A DNA stretch of 64,000 nt from Leptasterias polaris (lineage: Eukaryota > Echinodermata > Asteroidea > Forcipulatida > Asteriidae): contig JAZGTN010000029.1 in NCBI GenBank assembly GCA_037783415.1, positions 1,984,001 through 2,048,000 on the forward strand, written 5' to 3'. The translations under genes and the position numbers were made by a program. The notes under the pieces are model-generated. The model did not search any database and was not told where the DNA came from. It was given only the letters and a program-made list of their open reading frames with translations. Shown one piece after another: positions 22,905 through 35,405 of the stretch. Within the stretch, counting starts at the first letter, position 1, and each line of letters opens with the position of its first letter.

Positions 22905-23200
22905 TTTAAAGCACACAATCATTGGTAATTGTCAAAGACCATTATCCACACCTGATGTGACCCAACATATACATAAAATAACAAACCTGTGAAGTTTAAG
23001 CTCGATCGGTTATTGGAGTCACGAGAAGAAAAAAGTGAGAAAAGCCCTTAAATGTTGTTACTGTTTTCAAACATTGTGGTTTTTGACTCACAAGATCAAG
23101 ACCAATTGTTTTACCCATTTCTCAATAACTATTGTATTTCAAGCAAAAATAAAGTGATTTTCCCCACCATGACCAACTTTATACCATGCAAGTGGTGTGC
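22905..23200 (+). repeat. Dispersed repeat family A, copy 3
   Basis: TTGGTAATTGTCAAAGACCA, ACATAAAATAACAAACCTGT and CGGTTATTGGAGTCACGAG define the family. It has no coding content. Confidence 0.7.
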
Positions 23201-26200
23201 AAATCTGTGAACATTTAGTGTTTTAAATCTTACCAATGTTATGCACACCGGTAGGTACCAAAACCCTCAAAAGAATAGCTGTACAGTAGGCCTAATCACT
23301 GACAACATGTTTCACTATCGCACGGCAACACAACAGTACACCGGAAATTAAACTCATTTCTAGTATGTCACGTCAATATTATGTTGACACTCTCGGGACA
23401 AAATTGTCCCAAATTCCGAAACCCACGGAACCTGACCCGTTTCCGGGTCAGGAAGAATGGGAAATTCGACTCTGATTCTCCTGCTCTATATCCATACGTC
23501 AATTAGTCTCCACAGAAAGATGATTTAAATTGAATCCCTCTAGAGTTGGTGTGACGCGGGGGTGGAGTATGTATGGAGCAGCGGAGTTAACATTACGTTT
23601 GAACATTATGTTGAACGAGTTACCATCTTTAAACAATTTTAGGCCCTACACTCTAAAAACTTACGGGTCAAATTTGACCCGGCCTCCGTGTCTCGACCAT
23701 TTCTGTCTCAGTATGACCAAGGCTCTGTGTCAACAAGCAAGCAAACAAGCACACACACAAATTGTCGAGCAAACCGAGAGAAAAGAAAGAGCTGCTGCAA
23801 ACTGCACACCAACTAAATTTGCTTGTGGTGTAAATGCAAGAAGTTGCAATGCCCTAACGTTTCAACCCTAGCAGAGTCTTCCTCAACGTCAAAATGTCTA
23901 GTTTTGCCACAGTGCCTGTAATTTATTCATTTGTGTAACATCTATTTCTTTCCTGTTTTTCTCCATCTTTATTGCTCTTCTTCTTCGTTCGGGCCTTTCT
24001 AGAATCTGATATATTATAAATAGATTAGTTTTAGCCTCTTCTTTAATTTACTTTCGCCTCGTACATCTCGAAAAGAGCCAAGCAAAAATGCTATTTCATA
24101 CAGAAACATGAGTATGGTTCCGGGCGAGTTACGTGCTCTGGCAGATATTCGAATATGTCCCCTGATATATATACATGATTAAACACTTCTGGTCAGATTT
24201 TAATTTGTTTTGGGAGGTCCAGAAGCCTTTTTCTATAAGAAAACAAATCCAAGCCTTTCCACACAGTCTAAGAAACCGAAGAATGTTAAGACAAACGTCT
24301 TCAACAATTGCACGAACATGCCCTAGCGACGAATATCTCGCTTTGATGACCGGAAACTATGTTATCTTTTCATTTTCGCTCAGCTTCAAAATGCAATGCA
24401 TTTAAAAGATGTAGTGATTAATCAATTGTCATTGCCTCGATCGTATCGACTGAAGTTGTTCTTTTCTCCCGGCTACGTTTATCCTTAATCATGAGTTCTC
24501 GTCCGATCACGTTTCACTTCACGTTGATGAGCAGTCAACCGTGAAAATAATCTGCAATCTCGAAGGGCGTATTTTATCATCGATTGGTTGATATTAGGGT
24601 TTTATTTTTTCTTATATGCTGTTTATAGCTGATAGACTTCCTGCGCAAAAAAATAATGGGCATGTACGTAATGGCTGTAAAATATGTACACAGGGACACG
24701 ATGGAAAGATTATCCGATTTATGTTATTAATACTAATACAGCATTTGTAAAATGCATTCCTGTGAGAGAAAAAAAAACTTTCAAAGGTCCCAGTTGTGAA
24801 CGAGACATATTTTTAACTGGTTGGAAATGTAAGTGTGTTTTCATTCTGCTGAAACGGAAAGTGTTCATGTGTTACATACGAAGTGCGGACATGAGAACAA
24901 AAGAGCTCCACACATTGTAGGGACCTGAAACACTATGTGGACTTACACACGTCCACATAGTGTTTTTTTCAGTGTTGAAGAACTTGATTTTCCTCAAGCG
25001 CACGGAACAAAGGAACGTCCACAGAGTGAATGCAGTACAAATCTTAGCAGGATACCAGTTAAGGAATGTGCTTATAACATAGTAATTTGGATGGTTACCT
25101 AATTCTGATAAGCATATTTGTCTTGTGCTTAGCTACTTGTTGTGCTTTAAGCAGCTCTCTATAATATTGAGCCCCGGTGTTTGAGACGCGGCTTTATAGA
25201 TGTTCACGGTTTTGTATCGGTACCTCTCTTTTGAGATTTGTGCCTTGATTTTGTCACCAAAGAGGAAAACTCCGTTACCATTTTGTACCTGTGTGTAATC
25301 CGTTTTAATATTTGCAATTTAGTTAAATCTTGTCTGGACTCCTAAAAATAAATTGCGAGATGCAGCATCAGCAAAAACAACATCCATTCCAGAATGTCGA
25401 ATACGATTTGTTTGCGGAACGCGAGCAATAAACTCATCTTGGTCATACGTATGCCAAAGCAATTTATTTCAGCGAGGACATTAATTTTGATCAACCGAGC
25501 CCCAGAGAATATTCCTTTTTTTTTATTTTAGATTAACCCAGTTACTTATTGAGAAGTACGGTGCCCCCATGCGTAAGGTTTACACATATTTTTTTTACGA
25601 GTAGTAATCAATAGTTACACAACTGGAGAAATATTTTGTTAAACAAAAAATGTCCCAATTGAAGTGTTTTTACACGACCACGGTACATCCCATGAGTGCT
25701 GCCACTAGAAATGTATTTACGATCATGCATTCTGGAGGGTTCTTCAACATAGCTTTGCAAAATTATAGATTTTTCGTGCCAACTACTCTCATGCACCTCC
25801 CGCAAATTTAATTTGTATACTTTTTCCCCATTCTGTTATAACTCAGTTGAATTCTTAGAATTAATACCAAATAGAATTTGAGGCTAGAAACCTAATAAAT
25901 AAATCAATGTTAGCGGTCTTGAGGAACGAATTTTTGTCCAGAATTTCAAAAAAGGGGTCGAACTGAAAAGAGAGGTCCGATTGTCCTTTCCAAAATGTTC
26001 TCTTTTTTATTCATACAAACATAACCATTCACAAATTATAAATTACATAACAAGGAGATGCTTCAGACCATTATTACAAAAAGAGCGACCTTGAGTATTC
26101 CATGGCATTTGCTGGCAGGCAAGATACAATACATGTCACGCAAAAAGGGGGATTTAAAAATATTAACTACCACATAAAACCATGAATTTTAGAAAGGACT

Positions 26201-26428
26201 ACTGGAAGCTATGTGAGGTAAGGATCATTTCGTTAAAACTCTTATACAGATGATTAACAATCGCTCAGTGATGATGCAATTTGCATGAAATGTAAGATTT
26301 TTTAGCTGTGTACAAATTGTGCCTGTGGCTTTTTCTGACAAGGTTACGTCAACAGTTAGGGACGGAACGCCTAAAGGAATATAAAGAAAGAAAAAAGTAG
26401 TACATGTAGCAGAAAGAAATACAAGTTC
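23201..26428. other. Non-coding stretch
   Basis: It contains two GGGTCA-family blocks (23418-23445 and 23660-23680) and the hairpin at 24928. A splice-donor-like GTAAGT occurs just before it at 22760 without a supporting exon. The short frames show no domains. Confidence 0.5.
24928..24965. repeat. Perfect 15-bp hairpin
   Basis: AAACACTATGTGGAC and GTCCACATAGTGTTT flank TTACACAC. Confidence 0.9.
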
Positions 26429-26717
26429 TTCGTTCCCTCGAAATAGTATTTTGTTCACGCGGGGAAAAAATTCGTTCCCTTTAGTTAATATTGTATAGTT
26501 AACTCGGGTTGTTATTTTGTTATCTGAATATATTAAATCGAGGGAACAGCGAGGGAACTAAGTAATACTTCTGGGGAACGAAATATTATTTTGAAGGAAA
26601 TAATTAATATTTCGAGGGAAGAAAGTAATATTTCAGGGGAACGAATTGAATGAGAATTATGTATATTTTGTCTTTTCCTCTAGAGGTTCTGTGTGTAGCT
26701 GTCCCTTCAGGGACTCC
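26429..26717. repeat. Second copy of the CGAGGGAACGAAAT repeat, inverted
   Basis: TTCGTTCCCTCGAAAT at 26429-26445 and several CGAGGGAA or GGGGAACGAA units at 26537-26646 belong to the same repeat as 10955-11275. Units appear in both orientations. The flank TGTCCCTTCAGGGACTCC at 26700-26717 is the inverse of 10850-10867 with one mismatch, so the array and flank form one larger dispersed element. Confidence 0.65.
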
Positions 26718-26789
26718 GTAACTTGATCTACATGAGCACATTAATTTAACGAGAAAGCAGATCACCGCCCCGAAACTAGATTCCATCTA

Positions 26790-28073
26790 TTCTTAACATT
26801 GCAGTAACTTAGCACTTATTTTATACGCTGAGCGTTTAAGGCCCGCGTGTCCATATTTCAAGTGATACCAGCACAAAAATGTAATAAGCGCAAAATAGCG
26901 TTACCTACCAGACAAATGGTTTTATTTGTGAATTGTATTTGTTACCGTTGCTTATTTCGGTGGCACAATCGAAATAACCCCGATACGAATGCCTAGAATT
27001 CCTAGCAAAATACCAACCGCTTGTGCCTCATTGCCTTTATATGAGATCCCTAGTGAACATTGGAATGCACCGTTTTGTTTGGTTGTATAGACCATCATGT
27101 TACATTTGTTTACAAATATATTGACCTTGTAAATTATAATGCATTTCCTTACAGGCAAGATACTACACTAGTCATATGGGAAAATTTACATTTTGTGTCA
27201 TATTTCACATAAATCCAAGAGAACAAAAGCAGCAGCTTCTGTACAGCTTTTGAGATGTCCCCCTTTCTTCATATCAAAAGTTGAGAACAATCAGACAGTG
27301 CTATCTCCATAAAACATAAGATTTATTGTATTCTTCCATTGGGCTTCGTACAAGTTGTGCCTGCATGAAGTCCAGGCTCTGTGGCTCTTTTGTAAACATG
27401 TGATGTCACAGGTCACATGGTCTATACAGACAGATCTACCCAATTCAAACAGTGCAATTACAACGTCTCAACCATTGTCTCAAAATGCCTTGTTGTTTTT
27501 CGTTGAAATGTAAACGAACAAGTTTTCACAATGATGTTTATTAAGCTTGAAAACTAATGTGTTGGTAAATTTTCTTCCAAAAGACAACGATGCACTGCCA
27601 CTTTAAGGCAAGCATTCGTCGACTTCAGCCAGAAGGCTTACTTTTTGATGTAATATTCTTGAGGGAGGTCTGATTTTTTTTTTCCGGTTATTTTTTTCTT
27701 TCTTTTTCTTCTTCTCCATTACAGCAGTCGCCTCTCGGGTTTATTTGAAGGAACTTGTTTACCTTTCACTGTTCAAATGTCTGCCTATAGGGTCGGTATA
27801 TCAGATTCGCGTTTCACCTGTGACAAGAAAAGGGTATGACTTGAAAATATATCTGTCAAGTGAGAGATTGATATGTCAAGAGGGCATTTCTACCTTATCA
27901 CATTTTCAGACCTTTCTTGTACGTTTTTTGGTTTTTTTCCGCTCATCTGGACTCATATTGAGGAGAAAAAAATGGTACGAACTCTACATTGTAATCAGAT
28001 GATATAACAACATTTAGTATAATGATGATACAAATGTAACTACAAAAAAAGACAAATCTTGACGAAAACAATT
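26790..28073. other. Non-coding stretch
   Basis: AT-rich sequence with pyrimidine runs near 27670-27720. No gene or clear repeat is supported. Confidence 0.55.
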
Positions 28074-28101
28074 GCTGTTCCGACCGCTACGTCGGAACAG
28101 C
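28074..28101. repeat. Perfect 11-bp hairpin
   Basis: GCTGTTCCGAC and GTCGGAACAGC flank CGCTAC. A T-run does not follow, so it is not terminator-like. Confidence 0.85.
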
Positions 28102-28337
28102 TAAAAATGGGTTAGTAAGTATGGTTGTACATACTCTATACTCATTCTGATATAGAAAAAAAATTAAATTTACGTTTTTTTGAATTAAACTTAACAGTCG
28201 TTTTCACACTGCTCTTATAGTAAAAAGCTGTAACGTGTTATGACGAGGATGTGATGCCATCGTAAGCATAGAGAGGAACATTAGATTGGCCCACATAACC
28301 AAATCATCATCATCATCATCATCAGGTTGTGTTTGTC

Positions 28338-28486
28338 CGTACACCCTTTACATATGACGTCACAAGCTCAAACAGCGCCCCCACTGAGGTCCATTGGCTG
28401 AGAGTTGTGCGTGGCGCGTATACGCGCCTGCACGTTTCCGTTGTTTGACCTCGGCTAGCGATGGCGGTGAATGCAAGGGGTCTATA
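28338..28486. mobile_element. Short CRE-bearing MITE, diverged copy
   Basis: CACCCTTTACATATGACGTCA at the left, then CAGCGCCCCC, CATTGGCTGAGAG, GCGCGTATACGCGC and TTTCCGTTGTTTGAC, follow the order of the 14938 element. The right end AATGCAAGGGGTCTATA abuts the TA of MITE copy A. A (TCA)n run of about seven units precedes it. Confidence 0.6.
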
Positions 28487-29270
28487 GACTGTGCAAGTCT
28501 CGCGCGTAAGCGAACTTCCGGGACCATTGTGGTCCCAAGGGCGCACCCCTCTAAATGATCTCCCATAGGAACCAATGCTAAATGATAATTATTCAAAAAT
28601 ACTCAAAAAATCGTGTAAGTCTCTCAGCCTCTTGAAAACCAATCAGACATATTTCCGGACAACTAAACTTCAGAATTCTTTTCAATTTTTGGCAGGTCAG
28701 CCGTTTGGAATTTTTGCTAACTACCCCAGAAGAAAAAAACACGATTTTTTTTTTTTTTCCAAAACCGACTTGCTGCCAGTTTTCGTGAAGCACTTCTCCA
28801 CTTCCCCGGTCAAATAGGGCCAACTTTAACGCCTAAATTTATCAAGTCTCCTCAAAAGTTGAAGCACAGAACCCCCAGGTTGTGATAGATTTTTATATTT
28901 ACACAATCTATTAATTGCATGACCCCCAAAACGTTATAATTAAAAATAAGTTGTGGGTTTACAAATTATGATAAGTAGCTTGGCGCATTAATTCTGGCTT
29001 ATTTAGTGTGGTGCACCCCCAACCATATGGAGTTTTACGTTGGCAATATTTTGTTTCGTCTATTATTTTAGTTTAACGTACTTTATGACAATGAAAATTA
29101 AATATGTTGTTGGGAATGTAATACTAAGTGATCAAAAATATGAAAGTTAAATCAATTCAACAAAACAACGAAGAAAACCCAAGAATTAAACAATGATTTG
29201 ATTTCAGAAAAAAATATGTTCTTCACTTGACGTGTTTTCTCGCTCCGATACGCGCGAGACTTGCACAGTC
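28487..29270 (+). mobile_element. TA-flanked MITE, GACTGTGCAAGTCTCGCGCG family, copy A
   Basis: The left terminus GACTGTGCAAGTCTCGCGCG and its inverse at 29251-29270 form inverted repeats of about 22 bp, flanked by TA on both sides as in Tc1/mariner-type insertions. It shares three blocks with copy B at 46593-47308: the left end (to about 28540), a middle block (about 29024-29190) and the right end (29190-29270). About 480 bp between the left and middle blocks is unique here. No transposase frame is present, so the element is non-autonomous. Confidence 0.8.
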
Positions 29271-29272
29271 TA

Positions 29273-29710
29273 TTGTTATTCTCTTCTCCTTGCTGTTCTT
29301 GTCCAAGCTGTCGTGTTTGTGTATAATTGGATTTCGTCCCTCCATCATTATCTTCTGTCGTCCTCTTCTTCTTTTTCCATTTCTGGAATGCCATTCGATT
29401 AGTCTCTTGGTCCACCTGGGCCCAATTTCATGGCTCTGCTTACCGCCGAATTCCGCGCTTGCAATCACCATTCTCCGCTTACTGAGCAAGCGCCGAATTT
29501 CTGCGCTAGCTGTGTAAACGTAGAATGCCTAGTAACGTGGACTATATGCAAGCGCACAAGCAAAAATTCCCTGCTAACCCGTGAAATACGCTTGACGTAA
29601 GCGCGGAATTCCCTGCTTCCGTAAGCGCCGATTCTTTGCTTACGGTAAGCAGAGCCATGAAATTGGGCCCTGTTGGCATGTCTTCTTGATAAGTGTCCTG
29701 CCAAAACTTT
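29273..29710 (-). pseudogene. RTE-like LINE C-terminal fragment, split by a MITE
   Basis: On the - strand, 29710-29671 reads FWQDTYQEDMPT. After the 253-bp MITE at 29418-29670 the frame resumes with RWTKRLIEW and then NGKRRRGRQKIMM. That basic GKRxRGRxK tail is typical of the C-terminus of RTE-type and related endonuclease/reverse-transcriptase elements. The fragment is cut at 29272 by the end of another MITE, so only a nested remnant survives. Confidence 0.55.
29418..29670 (-). mobile_element. GGGCCC-ended MITE, copy 1
   Basis: The 253-bp element begins GGGCCCAATTTCATGGCTCT and ends with the near-perfect inverse, giving terminal inverted repeats that run at least 29 bp. It has no coding capacity. 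It is inserted in the RTE-like remnant and is the reverse complement of the copy at 37650-37900. No clear target-site duplication was found, so its superfamily is open. Confidence 0.88.
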
Positions 29711-29968
29711 ATCTTAATTCAAAGCCAGAACTAGGTAGCGGTTCTTACAATGATAAAGTATAAGCTTATCAGTAGCAGCAGGTTTTACCTACATTGCCAA
29801 TTGTGTGCCTTAGTTATATTGATTCATAGAGACTACCAGACCAGTTTGACCTTCCTCCATAGTTTGGCCAACCTTTAAGGCTGGTCTGTACATGGTTCAA
29901 ATATTGTATGCATGGCGATGGCAGCAGTTTTTGCCAACAGTTTCCAATGCTATACCATTTCGTGATTC

Positions 29969-30006
<38 letters not shown>

Positions 30007-30011
<5 letters not shown>

Positions 30012-30250
30012 GCCTTACATCACAAGGCCACGGATGGCCACTTCAAGGTGAGGCTACCTTTAACTGATTTGGGCTTTCGCCCCGAATCTTCTGCCGAAGG
30101 GGCATATTGCCACAATGGGGCTGAAACAGGGTTACACTCTTCACATCCCGTAAGGATGTAGGTATCATCCACTATAGGAGCCTGGCTAGTAGAGCAGAAT
30201 GCACTATACCTTCCCAACTTCAAAAATAATATGATAGTAGTTTTTACCAA
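30007..30250 (-). mobile_element. Candidate SINE or retroposed sequence with poly(A) tail
   Basis: On the - strand, CCATCCGTGGCCTTGTGATG and TAAGGCATGTT run into a 34-base poly(A) (T run at 29973-30006). A homopolymer tail at one end suggests retroposition. I cannot find a tRNA or 5S head, and the 5' limit is a guess. Confidence 0.4.
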
Positions 30251-30880
30251 CTCTAAAAACAATGGTGCTCTCTCGTGTCCAAAAGAGAAATAAAAGCTCA
30301 CATACCAGCAACAAAAAAGAAAAGAAAAAACTGTCATACCAGCAACAATTCCTTTTGTCTAAATTAGCAGTGTTATAGGCCTACCATGTCTTGATTCCAA
30401 AAGAAAGCATACACGTACAATGATGAAACAGTGGTTTTGTCAGCTCTCCACCTTTTATTTGCTGTACCACGCTTTGACCAACGGTTATATGCCGCGCCTA
30501 CAAACACCGAATTGCCTACAGCCGCACATTACAGTGACCCAGATAGCAAACATTCAAGCAGTATCTGCGATTGTGTCATCAACAACAAAAATGTATACAC
30601 ATAATAGCATCAAGAAATACGTACAGTTTTAGAAAAAGAAAAAAAATTTCTACGAGTCCACACAATGGCGCCCAGACAACCATTATTGTATACATCCATG
30701 ACGATGTGCCTCACAAGACGTGCATTGCGTCCTGCCTTCAAACTATAATTGTTCTGAAATCTTCAGAGGGTAGTTCCTAACCTTCACTATGTGTGGTCCC
30801 CGTTGCTTAATCTACGAAAATGAACTTGAGTTAAATGGACCGTTGTTGTTCTTATAAACAACTGCAGTACTCTGATCGTG

Positions 30881-31316
30881 TTTAAAGGTTGTGGTTATAG
30901 ATTGTTTCTTTGTCAACGCATTGCTGATTTACAGGCAAAATTATCAGGAGAGATAAAAGCCACTTGTGAACGTTTCAACTGAATACAGTTTGTACCTCCG
31001 AGAAAAAAAAGGCGAAAACTGTTGCAGTATTTTCACAAAGACCGTCGAATCCAACCACGTTTGGCGAGGTATAGCGAGTACCAACTACCATCTCTGGCTG
31101 CAGCAATCACAAACGGACACCACATAAATTTGAATCTCCAAAAGTCGCCTGCAGACAATATTTGGAGATTCAAAATTACCAGTAATTTTTCAAGACATTG
31201 AATAATTTTGCACGATGCTTATACTACCACCACCATCTATTATATATCACGTAGGCTTTCGGATAAAAATTACACAATTTTTGTCGGGGTACCAAAGTAT
31301 GGTCCTACATTTAACC
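30881..31316 (+). repeat. Dispersed repeat family B, copy 2
   Basis: It starts TTTAAAGG and shares TTTGTCAACG, GTGAACGTTTCAACTGA, GTATTTTCACAAAGA and GTCGAATCCA, in order, with 46133-46578. It is about 430 bp, non-coding and of unknown class. Confidence 0.75.
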
Positions 31317-32889
31317 ATTGTCCTTTCTCTATGGGTTAACTATCGTTGTGAGGGTTAATAATGGCGTTCATAAATATTGATTAGATTTTGAACTACCATA
31401 AATATAGCGCAGTGTGTGTGTGCTTATATACGGAGGGAAAATCACAACATTGTGATTTCATAATATCACTAAGTGTATTTTGAAGATAAATATTTTGCAC
31501 ACAGACATCAAACACTCTACCTCAAACCTTTTTTTCTTAGACTGTTTTAGTCACGTCACTTTGAATTGCGGGGGCCGTCATACTAAATACAGTAAAGATG
31601 CCATTAAAATACACACAAAAATCGGTATTATCCTGCTCCTGCGGCTCTGGGCTTGGGACAGTTCAATGGATTTTCCTTGCAGCCGTGATCTAAAATATCT
31701 GCTTCGTTTGAAGCATCCTTTTGTCTTTTAGCAATTAAGATACATTGCAAGCCATATGGTCACTCAATACTTTGAAAAATCGAAAATCGGGATGGGTGGT
31801 GGATCAAAACTCTTCAAAACAACTTTCAAAAACAAATATTCTGAATGGCTCCAAGGTTTGTCCACAACTTCTTCAGGAGGACCATTTAGCTGGTCATTTT
31901 TATACTTGTCCGTCATGTTTGTCATTAGTCCATATTTCGTCTTAATTAGGGGCATGCTTTAACACTGAACTAGCCAGCCGGACCACTGTGAGAGAATTGT
32001 GGCTGGTCCTCAGGTGTTTTAACTGGTCTTTGGCAATCGGACCAATGAGAAAGATGGCCCCTATAAACTCTAGTGTGAAAACTAACATTGTATAGAATTG
32101 AGTGAATTTTTCCATACACCATTTAAACCCCTTGCGTTCTTTACGCACCAAGACAGATACGTCAAATGATCTGCCTCCTTTTCCCCAGAGTAAGAGTGCT
32201 GTTCGCGAGTGTGACGTCATATGAAGGAGGTCTAGGTGCCAAGAAGCTGATGTTGCTTTGGGTATAGTTCATAGGTTGCAAAGGGATAGTACACCAGTTG
32301 CTACGGATATAGTACCTTGTTTGCAGCGTGTAATAGCACATCGCGTTCGCGCGGTTTCTAGTAAAAAAGGACATATCATGTGACGCACTCTAAATCAATT
32401 AAAAGGCAGAATATTTGTTAGGGGTGTTGTAGTATGTATTATTTTCCCAAGAGGAGTTTTCAAGGTCATAAGGCTTCTCTTATCACCAACCTCAAGTTCA
32501 AGAAGTATAGACTGAGTTTGTTTTCTTTGTTGCGTCTTCTTGACAGTCATCTAAACATGGTTCTTTACACGTCGTTCATCAACGTGGTTTGGCAAGCAGC
32601 TGGCTCAGCTCTCTCGAGTGGCAGAACACTTGTCCGTCGTTCACAGCGGCTGTTTTATGTTGTCTAAAACCAAACTGGCAACTTGTTTTAAAACACTATT
32701 AACCGAAACATTGTAATGAGAAATTACACCTTAAAGTTGTATGTACTCATTTATTTTATTTATTGCATATTTTGCAATTCGAAATTCGCAAGACTAATTC
32801 GCATCCTCTATTTTTCAGTAAAGCAGGCTTTTAGAGAAAACTGCGATTTTTTAAAAATGTTTTTATATCGATTATCTTTTTGATTGCAG
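31317..32889. other. Non-coding stretch
   Basis: Short overlapping frames at 31745-31962 have no recognisable domain. A CRE octamer lies at 32212-32219. No gene is supported. Confidence 0.55.
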
Positions 32890-33123
32890 CAGTGGCGTAA
32901 TCAGAGGGGGGCAGGGGCTGGTATCCCTTCCCCTTACTCAGAGCCCTTGCAGCCCCTTGCATTCCTACCCAAATGAGATCAGAAAAATGCACGTAAATGA
33001 ATGCTTCGATTCATTAAATAGCCACCCCCCCCCCCCCCCCCATATAAACAACAAAAACAGACAGGTATGCCTTTGCCTCCCCCACCCTCCCCTTCCATAT
33101 GGAAATGTCTGGTTACGCCACCG
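32890..33123. mobile_element. Candidate MITE with CAGTGGCGTA termini
   Basis: CAGTGGCGTAATCAGA at 32890 is matched by TCTGGTTACGCCACCG at 33108-33123. The CAGTGGCGTA style of end is common in hAT-type elements. No 8-bp target duplication is visible. A 17-base C run lies in the middle. Confidence 0.5.
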
Positions 33124-35405
33124 GGTTACGGCGATCGAAACAAGCAGCAGTTGTTTGGCGGTTCTTCAAATACTACTCTTTGACACAAACAGAAATATTT
33201 CGCTTGAGGGTTAGGACTGGGATGAACTTTATTAGTATTCATGTAGTTCAGCGGTTTTTCAGATTGCAACCGTTATCCATTCTTGTCTATGGAGCTACCA
33301 TTATTGTCTCCCCATTTCGAGACATTATTTCATTCGTACTGAGGGAAAGCCTTCAACATTCCTTCGGATGAGACGACACATCCCAATCCAAGAAGTTTGA
33401 GTTCCTCTTGATCATGTCTTCCTGTTTTGGCAAGCAATCCAGTGAATAACACGACTGATGATCACTTGTTCACGGTCAGGTGCATCCAGTCCGGTTCACT
33501 GGGCGTACAGGACTGGCTTGTTGGCCAATCAACCCGTGACCAACATTTCCTTGGTCTTAATCATTTTTTTTCTTCACCTGTTCAGCTCCCACTTTGTTTT
33601 TTATTTAAGGGTGTTGAAGGGAAGCTTCTCAGATGCCGTCGGCAATTATTTCGATGATACATTTTCAACTTGGCTGATGTTAAAAGGTGTATAAACCTTC
33701 GCGTTTATGCATCGTTAGTATGATGTGCAACATGATTAGTTGGTTGAGGACGGTTACCAGCCAAAGTGCAAAATGTTTGTGTGTTTGTTTGTTGCTGTTG
33801 ATTTTAGTTGCTGGGGGGGTCTGGGGGTTCTTTCTTTTTATATTGCTTGTTGTTTGTTAAACTTTGTTTGTTTTTGCGACTGTTGTCGCAGAGAATTTTG
33901 AATTAGTTAATTAGAAACTTCGAGCTTGCCCCCCCCCCCTTCCAGATTATAAATAGTCCTACTCGCATTACTGTCAGTCATGTCATATTTTGGGCCAGTT
34001 CCAAACTTTGGGTACCGGCTCCTGGTTGGTGCCCCTTCATAAATTTTGGAGCAGTGTGTGTTTTGTACGGTGCTTCAACATTAGACAGAGCCGGGCGCCC
34101 GCGGAGCAGGAGCTTATAAGCCGACTTAGGAAAAAGTCCAATAGATCATTTTCCACTAGCTAATTTTGCACACGCGCTTTATTCACGGAGTTTCTCCGCG
34201 TGTTGTTGCCAACCTCTGCCATGTTCCGGTTCGTGTAATAACGCAAATGAATATCGCTTCAAAAAATGGTTCAAGATATTTATTTTACCTTCTGGTCTCG
34301 TTTTGATCGAATACATTTAAACAAAATGGGAATATATCTCGGCTATGTTTACAACACCGCACAAACCTGCTCCGTGCCGCTGACTCTACTTGTCTTATCT
34401 CTTGCAGTTTATTCTCAATTGAGATCCCGTAATGTGCCTTCACTTTACATCTATGGCACTTTTAGAAAATGTTGCATCATGAAATGTGAACATATAGTTT
34501 CGATCAAACGTGAGTTTGCAACCCAATGATTTGTTTCAGCAGTTTTAGCAGGCATCTCCCGTACTGTGATATTTTCCTGCCAATCGGAATATGTTGTCGC
34601 CCCCTTCCGGTCTACCTGACTAAATAAAGGACAGACCTTTTCAATGGAAAGTTTACCGATTAGCTGTAAAGTGGCAGTCTTTTTACCTGGGGTTGTATAG
34701 TTGGGCCTCATTGTCACAATCTCTCTATTGCACGAGCCACCCGTAAGTTATGCTATACTGGGCTAAGTAAAAGGATGGTTCCGTTGTAAGCTCACCCGGA
34801 GCGTGGTCGATACGTGACCGAAAGCTTTTCCCATTAAGTGGCACGACCAAACTTTTTCCCCGATCATACCTGATTCAAGATACCACACACCATGGCTGCG
34901 CATTGCGTGCATTTAAGAATAAACATCCGGGGGTTTTGTCTCCGGCTGTCTGACAAAAATGCTTTATTTACATACAATTATCATTCAAACTTTATACGAG
35001 ACGCCGGCCATGTAGACCTTCAGATAGAATTACTAAACTAAGGGGGGAAGGTTAGGCATTAATTAAACAGGAAAGGTTCGTCGAGTCACGAACGTAAAAG
35101 GATTGATTGCCCCTCACTCAATGACACAAGAAAGCTCGACTTGTTCAGTGCAAACGCATGCGTACGTGTGGCTCAGAAAGACTTGCACTTATTGGTACCA
35201 ATGTGAAAAGAAGTCCACACTGATGCAGACGTGAGTTGCAGTTGAAGCTAGTTGTAAATACTTAGGCCTAGTTGATGATGTATACAAGTCGGTACCCGAA
35301 AAGTAACACTGTTTTGTCTTGTTCCTCAGATTGAATTGACACCGAAGCCTAAGATTTCTGTGGATTTTATAATGCGATGAAAAAGAACCCAACACATACT
35401 TCAGG
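33124..35405. other. Upstream of the GPCR gene
   Basis: No other gene is supported. An 11-base C run lies at 33929-33939. I could not place a promoter or a 5' exon for the GPCR. Confidence 0.5.

Noticed and set aside
28074..28101. Hairpin as a bacterial-type terminator
   Set aside because: The genome is animal and no U-run follows. It is probably a repeat-borne palindrome.
28306..28326. ATC/TCA repeats as a possible CRISPR-like or coding repeat
   Set aside because: A simple trinucleotide microsatellite of about seven units.
34540..34740. Possible second exon of a receptor upstream of the GPCR
   Set aside because: No transmembrane-like or conserved sequence; frames are short and on the opposite strand.
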